Numbered from the stretch's first letter, positions 19,663-30,152 are shown. The stretch: DNA of 64,000 nucleotides from Janthinobacterium sp. TND4EL3 (GCF_900156175.1 NZ_FTMV01000016.1:88525-152524), one strand, 5' to 3'. Program-made: numbers and translations. The notes: generated from the sequence alone by a model not told the origin.

Positions 19663-20589
19663 TTACTCGTAGGCGCCCAGGCGGCGCTGTTCCTCGGGCG
19701 TGAAGCTGGCGTCGCGCAGCTGCTGCAGGGCCGCCGCATCCTGCGCGCCGCCGCGCAGGCCGGCCTGCTGCGCCTTCTGAGCCTGGTACGCGATGATGCG
19801 CTGCTGCCACTGCGACTCCTCGCGGTCCAGTTCCGCCAGGCGCGCCGCCGCTTCCGGCGTCAAGGTGCTGGCGCGCAGGCGGTAGACTTCATTCTCGCCG
19901 CCGCCCCGTGCCCGCAGCGCCTTGACGGACGCGTCGAGCTGCACCACCTGCAGCGGCGCGTCGCGCGCGGCGCGCCGGGCTGGCGACATTTTCTGGTCCA
20001 GCGCGGCCAGTAGCGCCTGGCGCCGGGCCTCGTCGAGCGTGGTGTCGCCAAGGATCGCCATGCGCGCCACGGCGTCGTCGTCATACGCGTCGCTGGCGCC
20101 GAACAGGCCCGCGCTTTCTTCCGCCGAAAAATAATTGCCGCGCAGGGCGCGCATCGCCTGCAGCCGCGCGCCGGCGGCCACGGCGGGATCGGCCTGCGCC
20201 GGCAAGGCCTGTTCCGCGCCTGCCAGCGCCTGCTTGTAGGCCAGGTACGCCCCCAGCAGGCGCTTCGCTTCGCGGGCGGGGACGGGCGCCAGGCGCTTGT
20301 CGAGTTCCGCCTCGATCTGGTTGCGGATGGCGGCCAGCGGCTTTTCGCCGAGGCCCGCCAGGAAGTAGTCGAACAGGTGGCCCAGTTCCGCGTCGACCAC
20401 CAGCTTGTCGCCGGGGGCCACCGTCACGTTGCCGTCGGGCCGCGTGCCTTGCATCGAGCGCACGAACGCGAACAGGTCCGGCTCCGCCTTTTCCGGCGGC
20501 GGGGCGGGCGGCTCGCCCGGGCGCAGCACCAGGTACAGGGCCAAAGCCGCCAGGCCGCCGCCGATGATCCATGTCGCGTTCGTGCGCAT
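19663..20589 (-). CDS. lifO: lipase-specific foldase (lipase chaperone)
   Basis: Lif proteins are steric chaperones anchored in the inner membrane that fold the secreted lipase in the periplasm. The protein of about 308 residues starts MRTNATWIIGG with one N-terminal TM (residues 5-22), a Pro-rich linker (PGEPPAPPPEK), then a long helical domain. The RSMQGTRPDGNV stretch contains the RxxFxxS/SMxGTxPDG-type conserved block (FAFVRSMQGTRPDG) of the foldase family. The start at 20589 is chosen because AGGAGG lies directly upstream; a longer frame to 20700 would overlap the lipase. It lies 10 bases after the lipase stop, the usual lip-lif order. Confidence 0.92.
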   Translation of the reverse strand: MRTNATWIIGGGLAALALYLVLRPGEPPAPPPEKAEPDLFAFVRSMQGTRPDGNVTVAPGDKLVVDAELGHLFDYFLAGLGEKPLAAIRNQIEAELDKRLAPVPAREAKRLLGAYLAYKQALAGAEQALPAQADPAVAAGARLQAMRALRGNYFSAEESAGLFGASDAYDDDAVARMAILGDTTLDEARRQALLAALDQKMSPARRAARDAPLQVVQLDASVKALRARGGGENEVYRLRASTLTPEAAARLAELDREESQWQQRIIAYQAQKAQQAGLRGGAQDAAALQQLRDASFTPEEQRRLGAYE

Positions 20590-20599
20590 CGCAGCCTCC

Positions 20600-21831
<1,232 letters not shown>

Positions 21832-22530
21832 ATGCACTTGTCGACCCATTTTAATTTTGAACAGTTTCAGCAGATGACGCCTTTAAATGGCGAAAACATC
21901 TGGGAATATATTCTTGACCGCCATGCGGAGCGCATCGGCGTCAAGCGCCGCAAGCCGGCGCTGGAAAATCTCGAACGCATCTTCGTCGCCACTTTTCGCC
22001 TGGCCAATGACGTGGGTTTCCGCGCCATGAGCTTGCGCGACCTGTGCCGCGAGACGGGGCTGTCGATGGGCGGCCTGTATGGCTACATCACCAGCAAGGA
22101 CCAGCTGGCCGAGATGATCGAGGACGTGGTGCGCCATGCCACGCAAGCCTTGCCGCTGCTGTTTGCCGATGTGAAGTCGCCGCTGGACCGCTTGGAGGCG
22201 ATGATACGCTCGTCCATCTACCTGTCCGAAGTGCTGCAGCCGTGGTTTTATTTCGTCTTCATGGATTCGCGCGTGCTGCAGGTGGAGCAGCGCAGCATGG
22301 CGAAGAATTCGGAACTCTACGTGCAGACCCTGATCGCCGCCACCATCGCCGAAATCGAGCCGAAGCCGCAGGGCGATCCCACCTTGCTGGCCGCCCACTG
22401 CCTGGCCCTGTTCCAGGACTGGTACGTGAAACGCTGGAAGTACCGCGCCGCGAAGGTCCATGTCGACGATTTTGCCGACAGCACGGTGCAGACGGTGCGC
22501 GGATATTTGAGCATGCTCAAGGCGCCGTAA
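21832..22530 (+). CDS. TetR-family transcriptional regulator
   Basis: A regulator of about 232 residues. The TetR helix-turn-helix lies at about residues 45-95: ATFRLANDVGFRAMSLRDLC-type helix pair, then ETGLSMGGLYGYITSKDQL. The C-terminal ligand-binding domain is Leu/Ala-rich. An unusually long N-terminal tail of about 40 residues precedes the HTH. The ATG at 21832 is preferred to the TTG at 21826; the ATG at 21874 is a third option. It is divergent from the lipase operon and may regulate it or itself, which is inferred from position only. Confidence 0.87.
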   Translation: MHLSTHFNFEQFQQMTPLNGENIWEYILDRHAERIGVKRRKPALENLERIFVATFRLANDVGFRAMSLRDLCRETGLSMGGLYGYITSKDQLAEMIEDVVRHATQALPLLFADVKSPLDRLEAMIRSSIYLSEVLQPWFYFVFMDSRVLQVEQRSMAKNSELYVQTLIAATIAEIEPKPQGDPTLLAAHCLALFQDWYVKRWKYRAAKVHVDDFADSTVQTVRGYLSMLKAP

Positions 22531-22542
22531 AAACGCCGCCGT

Positions 22543-22572
22543 AAAAAAAGCCAGGATCGCTCCTGGCTTTTT
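22543..22572. terminator. bidirectional rho-independent terminator
   Basis: A run of As, an AGCCAGGA / TCCTGGCT stem with loop TCGC, then a run of Ts. It serves the convergent TetR and PBP1a genes in both directions. Confidence 0.88.
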
Positions 22573-22574
22573 CA

Positions 22575-24899
22575 CTAGTTGGTTTCCACCGGCACCGTCT
22601 CCGGCACCGCCGCCGGGTCCGTCGGCGTCTCCACGTCCATGTCGAGGGTTTTTACGCCGTTCATGTCGATGAACTCGTCGTACAGCCACTCGCCGTCGAC
22701 CTGGCTCAGCCCGGCCGGCACGGCGCGCGCGATTGGCGGGCGCGTCGCCAGGGCCGTGCGCATGTAGTCGATCCAAATCGGCATGGCCAGGGTAGCGCCG
22801 AATTCGCGCCCGCCCAAGGACTTGGGCTCGTCATAGCCCATCCACGCCACCGCCACGATGCCGCCGCTGTAGCCGGCGAACCAGCCATCGACGGCGTCGC
22901 TGGTGGTGCCGGTCTTGCCGGCGATGTCGCTGCGGCCCAGCTTTTTCGTCGCCGCCGCGCCCGTGCCCGTGCGCGCCACTTCGCGCAGCATGCTGTCCAT
23001 CACGAAGGCGTTGCGGGGGTCCAGCGCCAGGGTCTTGTCGTCGTTCGGCGCGGGCGGTTTGGTCTGCATCAATACCGCTCCCTTCGCGTCGACGATGCGG
23101 TCGATCAAATACGGCTCCACCTGGTGGCCGCCATTGGCGAACAGGGCGTAGGCGCCCGCCATCTGCACGGGGGTGACGGAACCCGTGCCCAGCGCCATGG
23201 TCAGATTGCTGGGCTGGCGGGCCGGGTCGAAGCCGAATTTCTCCAGGAAATCGTGCGTGTACGATACGCCCAGCGCGCGCAGGATGCGCACCGAGGCCAC
23301 GTTCTTCGACTGCGCCAGCGCGTAGCGCATGGTAATGGGGCCGTCGAACTTGAAATCGTCATTCTGCGGCGCCCACACCTTGCCGCCCGCCTGCATCTCC
23401 AAAGGCACGTCGTTGATCAGGGTGGCCGGCGAAAAGCCTTTTTCCAGCGCCGCCGAGTACACGAAGGGCTTCATGGCCGAACCGGGCTGGCGCCAGGCCT
23501 GCGTGACGTGGTTGAACTTTTGCAGGTTGTAGTCGAAGCCGCCCACCATGGCATGGTAGGCGCCCGTGTCCGCGTCCAGCGAGACGAAGGCGGCGGCCAC
23601 CAGCGGCACTTGCGTGATGGCCCAGCTGCCCTTCGCGTCCTGGCTGATGCGGATGACGGCGCCCGGGCGCAGCCTGATGCCGGCGCCCGCCTTGGCGGAC
23701 AGGGCAGGGGCGGCAAAGCGCAAGCCCTCGCCCGTGATGGCCTTGGCGTCGCCGTCGCCCGTGTCGGCCACCACCTTGCCGCTGGACACTTCCGTGACGA
23801 CGGCGGCGATCAGGCCGTCGCTGTCCGGGCGTTTTTGCAGTGCAGCATCGATGGCGTCGTCGCGCTGTTCGGGGTCCGCCGGCATGTCGATGAAGGTTTC
23901 CGGGCCGCGGTAGCCGTGGCGCTGGTCGTAGGCGATGACGTTGCGGCGCGTCGAGGCGTAGGCCGCGTCCTGATCCGCCTTGAGAATCGTCGTGTAGACG
24001 CTGATGCCCTTGGTGTAGCTGTCTTCCTTGTACTGGGCGTAGACGGCCTGGCGCGCCAGTTCGGCCACGTATTCGGCGTGCGTGTCGAAACCCTGCTTGC
24101 CGCGCGTATTGAAATGCAGCGGCTGCGCCAGCGCCTGCTGGTACTGGCCTTCGCTGATGTAATCGAGTTCGCGCATGCGTTTCAAGACCAGCTTCTGGCG
24201 CGCATGGGCCTTTTTCGGACTGCTGATCGGGTTGTGGCGCGACGGATTCTGCGGCAAGCCGGCCAGCATGGCCATTTCCGCGATCGACAGTTCGTTCAGC
24301 GGCTTGCCGAAATACGTCTGCGCCGCGCTGCCGAAGCCGAATGAGCGCTGGCCCAGGTACATCTGGTTCATGTACAGCTCGAGAATCTGCTCCTTTGACA
24401 GGGCCGCCTCGATTTTCAGGGCCAGCATGATTTCATTGAGCTTGCGCGAGGCGACTTTTTCGCGCGTCAGGAAGAAATTGCGCGCCACCTGCATGGTGAT
24501 GGTGGAGCCGCCGCCGTGGCCGAAGCCGTGGCGCAGGTTCGACAGCACGGCGCCGCCGGCGCGCACGAAGTCGATGCCGTGGTGTTCATAGAAGCGGCTG
24601 TCCTCGATGGCCAGCAGGGCTTTTTTCATCATGTCGGGCACTTGCGCGATGGGGATGAAATCGCGGTGCTCCTCGCCGAACTCGCCGATCAGCACATTGT
24701 CTGCCGTGTACACGCGCAGCGGGATCTTCGGCTGGTAGTCGGTGATGACGTCGAGCTCGGGCAGGCGGGGGCGCACGTACAGGAACAGATAAGCGGCCAG
24801 CAGCACGGCGGCGGCCAGCGCGGCGCAGCCGGCGATGATGAAGCCGCGCACGGTGGCGCGGCGGGAAGGCCAGGGGAATCCGGTTCGTTTGGCAGTCAA
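22575..24899 (-). CDS. mrcA: penicillin-binding protein 1A
   Basis: A bifunctional class A PBP of 774 residues that polymerises and cross-links peptidoglycan in the periplasm. A single N-terminal TM spans residues 18-41. The GT51 glycosyltransferase domain has IEDSRFYEHHGID with catalytic E99 and later GGSTITMQVARNFF. The transpeptidase has the SxxK box SAMK starting at S474, SKN, and KTGTTSDAVDGWF. An OB-like insert typical of PBP1A lies between the domains. In many proteobacteria this gene is divergent from the pilM-Q genes; here it is divergent from an OPT transporter. The acidic C-terminal tail (ETPTDPAAVPETVPVETN) is probably disordered. Confidence 0.95.
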   Translation of the reverse strand: MTAKRTGFPWPSRRATVRGFIIAGCAALAAAVLLAAYLFLYVRPRLPELDVITDYQPKIPLRVYTADNVLIGEFGEEHRDFIPIAQVPDMMKKALLAIEDSRFYEHHGIDFVRAGGAVLSNLRHGFGHGGGSTITMQVARNFFLTREKVASRKLNEIMLALKIEAALSKEQILELYMNQMYLGQRSFGFGSAAQTYFGKPLNELSIAEMAMLAGLPQNPSRHNPISSPKKAHARQKLVLKRMRELDYISEGQYQQALAQPLHFNTRGKQGFDTHAEYVAELARQAVYAQYKEDSYTKGISVYTTILKADQDAAYASTRRNVIAYDQRHGYRGPETFIDMPADPEQRDDAIDAALQKRPDSDGLIAAVVTEVSSGKVVADTGDGDAKAITGEGLRFAAPALSAKAGAGIRLRPGAVIRISQDAKGSWAITQVPLVAAAFVSLDADTGAYHAMVGGFDYNLQKFNHVTQAWRQPGSAMKPFVYSAALEKGFSPATLINDVPLEMQAGGKVWAPQNDDFKFDGPITMRYALAQSKNVASVRILRALGVSYTHDFLEKFGFDPARQPSNLTMALGTGSVTPVQMAGAYALFANGGHQVEPYLIDRIVDAKGAVLMQTKPPAPNDDKTLALDPRNAFVMDSMLREVARTGTGAAATKKLGRSDIAGKTGTTSDAVDGWFAGYSGGIVAVAWMGYDEPKSLGGREFGATLAMPIWIDYMRTALATRPPIARAVPAGLSQVDGEWLYDEFIDMNGVKTLDMDVETPTDPAAVPETVPVETN

Positions 24900-25059
24900 G
24901 GCAGTCTCACGTGAGCGTGCAGGGCACGGTGGCAGCGATTATAGACCAATGCGCCGGCGCTTCCCCTGCGGCCGGGCGCCGGGGCCAGGCGCCGCGACCG
25001 GGAGCAAAAATCCTTTTCATCGAAACGCGGCTGTGCGATAGTCACGGCTTCAAGAAAAT

Positions 25060-25254
25060 AGCCCGGGCCTAAGTAACCCCCAATAAATTATTGTGATTTC
25101 TGACTTCCATAACCGGCGCTCTGCAAGGTGGCCGACGAGGCTTGCTCACTGCTAGCAGTGCTCGCACTGCGTCGCAGTGAGCGCCTTGCATAGCATCCGC
25201 TTCTGTTCGTCATAAATTCACACTAATTTCCCGAGGGTTACTTAGATCCGGGCT
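25060..25254. repeat. 195-bp imperfect palindrome with ~43-bp inverted arms
   Basis: The left arm (25060-25103) starts AGCCCGGGCCTAAGTAACCC, and the right arm (25212-25254), read on the other strand, starts AGCCCGGATCTAAGTAACCC; the similarity continues through AAATTA-TGTGA-TTT-TGAC with few mismatches and one gap. The centre holds nested palindromes: GCTCACTGC / GCAGTGAGC (25144-25182) with ACTGCTAGCAGT inside it, flanked by GCAAGG / CCTTGC. It fills most of the 384-bp gap between PBP1a and the OPT transporter. No target-site duplication or gene is seen. It may be a MITE-like non-autonomous element or a large transcribed hairpin. Confidence 0.75.
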
Positions 25255-25283
25255 GTTTATTTTATAAAATTAAGGAATTGAGA

Positions 25284-27551
25284 ATGGCAAAAGATGCAAC
25301 ACCGAGCGCCATGAAGCCGTATATTCCGGCCGACGCGAAATTGCCGGAAATGACCTTCCGCGCCCTGTTCATGGGCGTCATTCTGGGCATGGTCTTCGGC
25401 GCCTCCTCGCTGTACCTGGTGCTGAAGGTGGGTCTGACCGTCAGCGCCTCGATCCCCGTCGCCGTGATCGCCATCACCCTGTTCGGCCTGGCCAAGAAGG
25501 TGGGCGGCAAGGATTCGTCGATCCTGGAAAACAGCATCACGCAAACGGCCGGTTCGGCCGGCGAATCGCTGGCCTTCGGCCTGGGCGTGACCATGCCGGC
25601 CATCCTGATCCTCGGCTTCGACCTGGAAATCTCCAGAGTCATGCTGGTCGGTATCCTCGGCGGCCTGCTGGGCATCCTGATGATGATCCCCATGCGCCGC
25701 ACCATGATCGTCGACCAGCACAAGGAACTCAAGTTCCCCGAAGGCACGGCGTGCGCCGAAGTGCTGAAGGCGGCCGCCACGGAAGAATCGCGCATCGCCG
25801 CCGGCGAAAGCATCGAGAAGGATTCGGCCGCCGCGCTGGACGCCAAGCGCCGCGCCAAGATCATCTTCGGCGGCTTTGCCGTCGGCCTGCTGTACAAGGT
25901 GTTCAACATCTCGTTCAAGGGCTGGAAGGACACGCCGGGCGTGGAATTTGCCGCGCCGCTCAAGGGCGGCTCCATCGGCGCCGAGATTTCGCCGGAACTC
26001 CTGGGCGTGGGCTACATCATCGGCCCGCGCATCGCAGCCACCATGGCCGCCGGCGGCGTGCTGTCGTATCTGCTGCTGATCCCGATGATCAAGTTCTTCG
26101 GCGACAGCCTGACCACCGTGCTCTCGCCGGGCACCAAGTTGATCAGCGAAATGGGCGCGGACGACGTGCGCAGCGCCTACGTGCTGTACATCGGCGCGGG
26201 CGCCGTGGCCGCCGGCGGCCTCATTTCCCTGGTGCGCGCCATGCCCATGATCTGGCGCAGCCTGTCGGCCGGCCTGAAAGGCATAGGCAAGGGCGTCAAG
26301 ACCGATTCCACCCTGCGCACGGACCAGGATATCCCCCTGAAATGGGTCGTCATCGGCTGCCTGTCCATCATCGCCGTGATCACCTTCGCCACGCCGCTGC
26401 ACATGAACTTCCTCGGCGCGCTGCTGATCCTCGTCTTTGGCTTCCTGTTCGCCACCGTCTCGTCGCGCCTGACGGGCGAAATCGGCTCCTCGTCGAACCC
26501 GATCTCCGGCATGGCCGTGGCCACCTTGCTGTTTACCTGCCTGATCTTCCTGATCATGGGCTGGACGGGCGGGCGTTACTATGTGACGGCCCTGTCGGTG
26601 GGCGCCATCGTCTGCATCGCCGCCAGCAATGCGGGCACCACCTCGCAGGATTTAAAGACGGGCTACCTGGTGGGCGCCACGCCGCGCCTGCAGCAGTACG
26701 CGATCCTGGCGGGCGCGCTGTCGTCGGCGCTGATCCTCGGACCGATCCTGCTGAAACTGAACGAGGCGAGCACCGTCTACGTGCCGGCCGCGCAAGTGGC
26801 GCCAGGCCTGACGGTCGATGCGTCGAAGCTGACGGTGACGGGCGCGCTGCATGGCCCGCAAGCCGAGACCGACCACAACACGTATAAAGTCTGGCAAAAG
26901 ACCGATACCGTGGGTGGCCCGGCCGGCAAATATTTTGTCAAGGAAGACGGCCAGCTGGCCTACCTGGTCGATCCGGGCATCAATGGCCACTACAGCAAGC
27001 GTCCGGACGGCTCGGAAGTGAAGAAATACGATGCGCCCAAAGCCGTGCTGATGTCCTACATCATCAAGGGCATCCTCGACCAGCAGCTGCCGTGGACCCT
27101 GGTGCTGTTCGGCGTGATGATCGCCGTGGTGCTGGAAATGGCCGGCATCCCGTCGCTGGCGTTCTCGGTGGGCGTGTACCTGCCGCTGTCCTCGACCTTG
27201 CCGATCTTCGTCGGCGGCATCGTGCGCTGGCTGGCGGACCGCCGCAATAACAAGCTGGAACACAACGCCAAATTGAACGAGGAAGAGCGCCAGCTGGCGG
27301 GCGACCGCAGTTCGGGCGTGCTGCTGGCCTCCGGCTACATCGCCGGCGGCGCGCTGGCCGGCATCATTATCGCCATCACGGCCGGCGTGCTGACGCACTT
27401 CGACCAGATGATGGCCGACTGGGCCGAGCACGGCAACCCGTTCTACGCGGGCTTGAATGCGGATGGGCTGTCCCTGCTGCCGTATGCCGTCATCATCGTG
27501 CTGCTGTACCTCGTCGCAAGAGAGAAAAAGGCGGACCGTCCGCAGGCTTGA
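25284..27551 (+). CDS. OPT-family oligopeptide transporter
   Basis: A polytopic inner-membrane protein of about 755 residues with at least 14 hydrophobic segments. The first block FRALFMGVILGMVFGASSLYL and the later NAGTTSQDLKTGYLVGATP loop are characteristic of the bacterial OPT family, which imports small peptides or metal chelates by cation symport. A hydrophilic stretch of about 90 residues (roughly 510-600) interrupts the membrane core. The ATG at 25284 is chosen over a TTG at 25278 because AAGGA lies seven bases upstream. It stands alone, between the palindromic element and a terminator. Confidence 0.92.
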   Translation: MAKDATPSAMKPYIPADAKLPEMTFRALFMGVILGMVFGASSLYLVLKVGLTVSASIPVAVIAITLFGLAKKVGGKDSSILENSITQTAGSAGESLAFGLGVTMPAILILGFDLEISRVMLVGILGGLLGILMMIPMRRTMIVDQHKELKFPEGTACAEVLKAAATEESRIAAGESIEKDSAAALDAKRRAKIIFGGFAVGLLYKVFNISFKGWKDTPGVEFAAPLKGGSIGAEISPELLGVGYIIGPRIAATMAAGGVLSYLLLIPMIKFFGDSLTTVLSPGTKLISEMGADDVRSAYVLYIGAGAVAAGGLISLVRAMPMIWRSLSAGLKGIGKGVKTDSTLRTDQDIPLKWVVIGCLSIIAVITFATPLHMNFLGALLILVFGFLFATVSSRLTGEIGSSSNPISGMAVATLLFTCLIFLIMGWTGGRYYVTALSVGAIVCIAASNAGTTSQDLKTGYLVGATPRLQQYAILAGALSSALILGPILLKLNEASTVYVPAAQVAPGLTVDASKLTVTGALHGPQAETDHNTYKVWQKTDTVGGPAGKYFVKEDGQLAYLVDPGINGHYSKRPDGSEVKKYDAPKAVLMSYIIKGILDQQLPWTLVLFGVMIAVVLEMAGIPSLAFSVGVYLPLSSTLPIFVGGIVRWLADRRNNKLEHNAKLNEEERQLAGDRSSGVLLASGYIAGGALAGIIIAITAGVLTHFDQMMADWAEHGNPFYAGLNADGLSLLPYAVIIVLLYLVAREKKADRPQA

Positions 27552-27572
27552 TGTTCTAGCCCATTCAATGAG

Positions 27573-27608
27573 AACCGCCCGGCGTCATGACGATCCGGGC
27601 GGTTTTTT
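27573..27608 (+). terminator. rho-independent terminator after OPT gene
   Basis: A perfect 10-bp stem AACCGCCCGG / CCGGGCGGTT with a 12-base loop followed by seven Ts. Its T run reaches the stop codon of the convergent acetyltransferase gene. Confidence 0.88.
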
Positions 27609-28537
27609 TATGCGCGCCCGACGGGCCGCGCCGCCAGTGCTGCCGCGCTGGCGTAGATCGTCACGTGTTCGGACGCCATTTGGCCCAGGTGGTCATGAAA
27701 TGTCTGCGCCGGAATGGCCCACGACGCCGCATCGCCCACTTGCCCGTTGACGCGCAGGCCGGCGGCGTCGAATTCGCGCGCAAAATAATCGCGCAGGTCG
27801 CCGCGGCCCGGCTGGTCGATGCGGCGCTGGGCGACGGCCATATCAAAAGGGCGCACGGGCACCTCGCAGCGCCTGCCGTCGTGGTCCAGGCAGGCCAGCA
27901 GCCTTGTCTCGTCCTCCCACACGGGCACGGGGAAGGCGTCGCCCATGGCGTCCTCCAGCGCGTGATAGAACGTCACCGGCCCCATGGAAATGCCCAGGCC
28001 CAGCACCTTGGCCTGCTCGCAGCCGATGAAGCGCTGCCAGGGCGAGCCCATGCCGAAGATCGACGGCGCGCGGTGGTGCGCCTCGGTGAGGTCGGCGGCA
28101 TGGCGGCCCCACGCGGATACGGAATGGGTCGGGTGGATGCTGCGGTGGATACTGCCGCTTGCCAGGAACGCTTCGGGCAGGCGCCCCATGTGCGTGCCAT
28201 GGCGGCGCGGGTCGAACACATAGCCGGGCATGGCGCAGGCGGCGCGCACGGTGCCGCCGGGCAGGTAATAGGTGGGCAGCAGCAGTGTGCCTTGCGGGCC
28301 GACGGCGTCCTGCAGGGCGCGTATGACGGCCAGCGCGCCGCCTTCCACGTAGCCCAGGCTTTTCAGCGACGAATGCACGAACAGCGTGTCGCCGCGTGCG
28401 ATGCCGAGCCGCGCCAGACCGGCCGCCAAGCCGGCGCGCGTCACGTGGGGGGCGTCGTGGCGCATTTGCCGGGCGTTGGCGGCGCGGCGCCACGCTTGCA
28501 GCGCGGCCCTGGCGGCGCGTCTGGCCTGCTCAAGCAT
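27608..28537 (-). CDS. AAC(3)-family N-acetyltransferase
   Basis: A protein of about 309 residues with the fold of aminoglycoside 3-N-acetyltransferases. Recognisable blocks are TLFVHSSLKSLG near the N-terminus and HPTHSVSAWG, which carries the conserved histidine region, followed by GVGSP-like GMGSPWQRF. These enzymes use acetyl-CoA. Chromosomal members often act on amino sugars or related metabolites rather than on antibiotics. The ATG at 28537 overlaps the upstream gene's stop by eight bases (ATGCTTGA), so translation is probably coupled; an in-frame ATG at 28567 would overlap by more and has no better signal. Confidence 0.82.
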   Translation of the reverse strand: MLEQARRAARAALQAWRRAANARQMRHDAPHVTRAGLAAGLARLGIARGDTLFVHSSLKSLGYVEGGALAVIRALQDAVGPQGTLLLPTYYLPGGTVRAACAMPGYVFDPRRHGTHMGRLPEAFLASGSIHRSIHPTHSVSAWGRHAADLTEAHHRAPSIFGMGSPWQRFIGCEQAKVLGLGISMGPVTFYHALEDAMGDAFPVPVWEDETRLLACLDHDGRRCEVPVRPFDMAVAQRRIDQPGRGDLRDYFAREFDAAGLRVNGQVGDAASWAIPAQTFHDHLGQMASEHVTIYASAAALAARPVGRA

Positions 28538-29723
28538 CGCCGATTTCCAGTTCCAGCAGATTGGCATCGATGCAGAATTTGGCGGCCCAGTTCAGGTAAG
28601 CCCATTGGCCATAATCGCCATCGACGGGAAACGCGCCCTTGACGCCGCCCCGGATGTGCGCGGGGCCGTGCACGGCGACCGTGCGGCGCACGTAACGGTT
28701 CAAGCGGCGCGCCGCATCGAGGTAGCGCCGCTCGTCCGTCAGCTGGTACAGCAGGAACAAACAATGCGCGTTTTGCGCGGAACCCGTAAGGCAGGCGAAA
28801 TCGGCGGCGGGCTGGAATGCGTGGTCGAGCCGGCCCGCCAGGTAGCCATCGGCCGCCACGGCGTTGGCGACCCCGTTGCCGGTAAGCGCGGCGGCGTGCA
28901 GCAGGTCGGCGCGCGCCGAAAAGCGGTGCGCTTCGAGCACGCCGCGCAAGGCGTAGCCGATGGTGTGGGTCAGGGGCTTGAGCGGCTCGTCCAGGCAGTT
29001 CGATGCGAACCAGCCGTTGGGGCGCTGCTGGCTCAGTGCCCAGTCGACCTGGCGCAGGCCGGCCGCGCCATAGCCGTGGCCGGGCGCGATGCGGTCCGCT
29101 TCGAACAAACCCCAGGCCACGTGCGTTTCGTAGGCCTTGTCGCCAGCGCTGGCGAACGGCGTCGGATGGCGGCGCCAGCAGCCGTCGGCATCCTGGCTGT
29201 CGCGCAGCCAGCGTGCCGCGCGGTGCAGGGCGTCCTGGTACCGATCGCCGTACGCCGTCACGCCGGCGGCCAGGCCCAGCAAGATCTGGCCCGTGTTGAA
29301 GGTGACGGGCACGCGCGGCGTGGAATCGATCTTGCCGCCCTGGAAACCGCCTGCGGGGAACTGGATGGCCACGCACCAATCGAGCATGCGGCGCGCCCGC
29401 TCGTGCAGGGCATCATCCCCACCGTCGTCGCCCGCGCGCCGGGCCAGGGCAATCATGGTGGGGATGATGTAGCCGGTGGTCTCCGGGTAGGAGCTAGCCC
29501 AGCCCGTCAGCAGGCTGTAGTCGCGCGCGACGCCGCCGTCGTTTGAACTGGAATGGTCTTGCGCCGCGCATAGCCAGGCCGTGCAAGCGTCGACGACGGC
29601 TTGCGGGCCGGGGTCAAAAGCGGGCAGGCCGCGCCGGTCCGCCAGGCGCTCGGCGCGCGCCGCTGCCGTGAGCCTGGCTGGCGGCGTGACGGTGTTCCTG
29701 ATTGTCCTGAGCAGTGTGCGCAT
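28530..29723 (-). CDS. QW-repeat alpha/alpha-toroid protein of unknown function
   Basis: A 397-residue soluble protein. It carries several motifs of the QxxxGxW type found in terpene cyclases and prenyltransferases: QDADGCWRR, QRPNGWFAS and QFPAGGFQGG, each preceded by an alpha-helical segment. This suggests an (alpha/alpha)6 toroid, but no DxDD or DxxD catalytic motif of cyclases is evident, so it may instead be a glycan-active enzyme. No signal peptide or membrane segment is seen. Its stop overlaps the start of the AAC(3)-like gene, so the two proteins probably act together. I do not recognise a named family. Confidence 0.75.
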   Translation of the reverse strand: MRTLLRTIRNTVTPPARLTAAARAERLADRRGLPAFDPGPQAVVDACTAWLCAAQDHSSSNDGGVARDYSLLTGWASSYPETTGYIIPTMIALARRAGDDGGDDALHERARRMLDWCVAIQFPAGGFQGGKIDSTPRVPVTFNTGQILLGLAAGVTAYGDRYQDALHRAARWLRDSQDADGCWRRHPTPFASAGDKAYETHVAWGLFEADRIAPGHGYGAAGLRQVDWALSQQRPNGWFASNCLDEPLKPLTHTIGYALRGVLEAHRFSARADLLHAAALTGNGVANAVAADGYLAGRLDHAFQPAADFACLTGSAQNAHCLFLLYQLTDERRYLDAARRLNRYVRRTVAVHGPAHIRGGVKGAFPVDGDYGQWAYLNWAAKFCIDANLLELEIGDA

Positions 29724-29869
29724 GGCGAGGAGGGCGGTATGGGTGGTTCACGCTACTGTAGCGCCGGCCGCCGGCAGGGCTATTGACGTGCCGCAAGGAT
29801 TCGCCGTCGCATCGCTGCCGCCGGAATTGACGCATAATGGCTGCCTCACCACCGTCGACGAGGCCCGCC

Positions 29870-30097
29870 ATGAACAGCGTCACGCTTGCATACACAGTCG
29901 TCACCAATCCCGACTCGTTTGTCGGCTTCAAGTACTACGTCAAGGCGGGGCAGGCATTCGATGCCGATGATTTCGCCTATTCCTACAAGCTGAACCGATC
30001 CGACCTGGACCCGGACAGCGTGCTGGCCACGCGCGAGGCGGCGGCGAATCTGCAGCCGGGCGAGTGGCTGACGGTGTCGCATTCGATTGCGCCCTAG
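29870..30097 (+). CDS. small hypothetical protein
   Basis: A 75-residue protein starting MNSVTLAYTVVTN. It is mixed alpha/beta, fairly acidic in the middle (DADDFAYSYKLNRSDLDPDS) and has no signal or membrane segment. I do not recognise it. The ATG at 29870 has only a weak purine-rich stretch (GACGAGG) upstream. An in-frame ATG at 29837 would add 11 residues. Codon use looks like its neighbours. It is followed 55 bases later by a GNAT gene on the same strand. Confidence 0.55.
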   Translation: MNSVTLAYTVVTNPDSFVGFKYYVKAGQAFDADDFAYSYKLNRSDLDPDSVLATREAAANLQPGEWLTVSHSIAP

Positions 30098-30152
30098 CGT
30101 ACCAACCCGGTGCCGTTTCCTTCACTTACCGGCCCTTCAAGGCTCTTTGCGC

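Noticed and set aside
27608..28537. Clinical aminoglycoside resistance gene
   Set aside because: The AAC(3) fold is clear, but there is no integron, IS or composition shift, and it is coupled to a toroid protein, which suggests a housekeeping or biosynthetic role.
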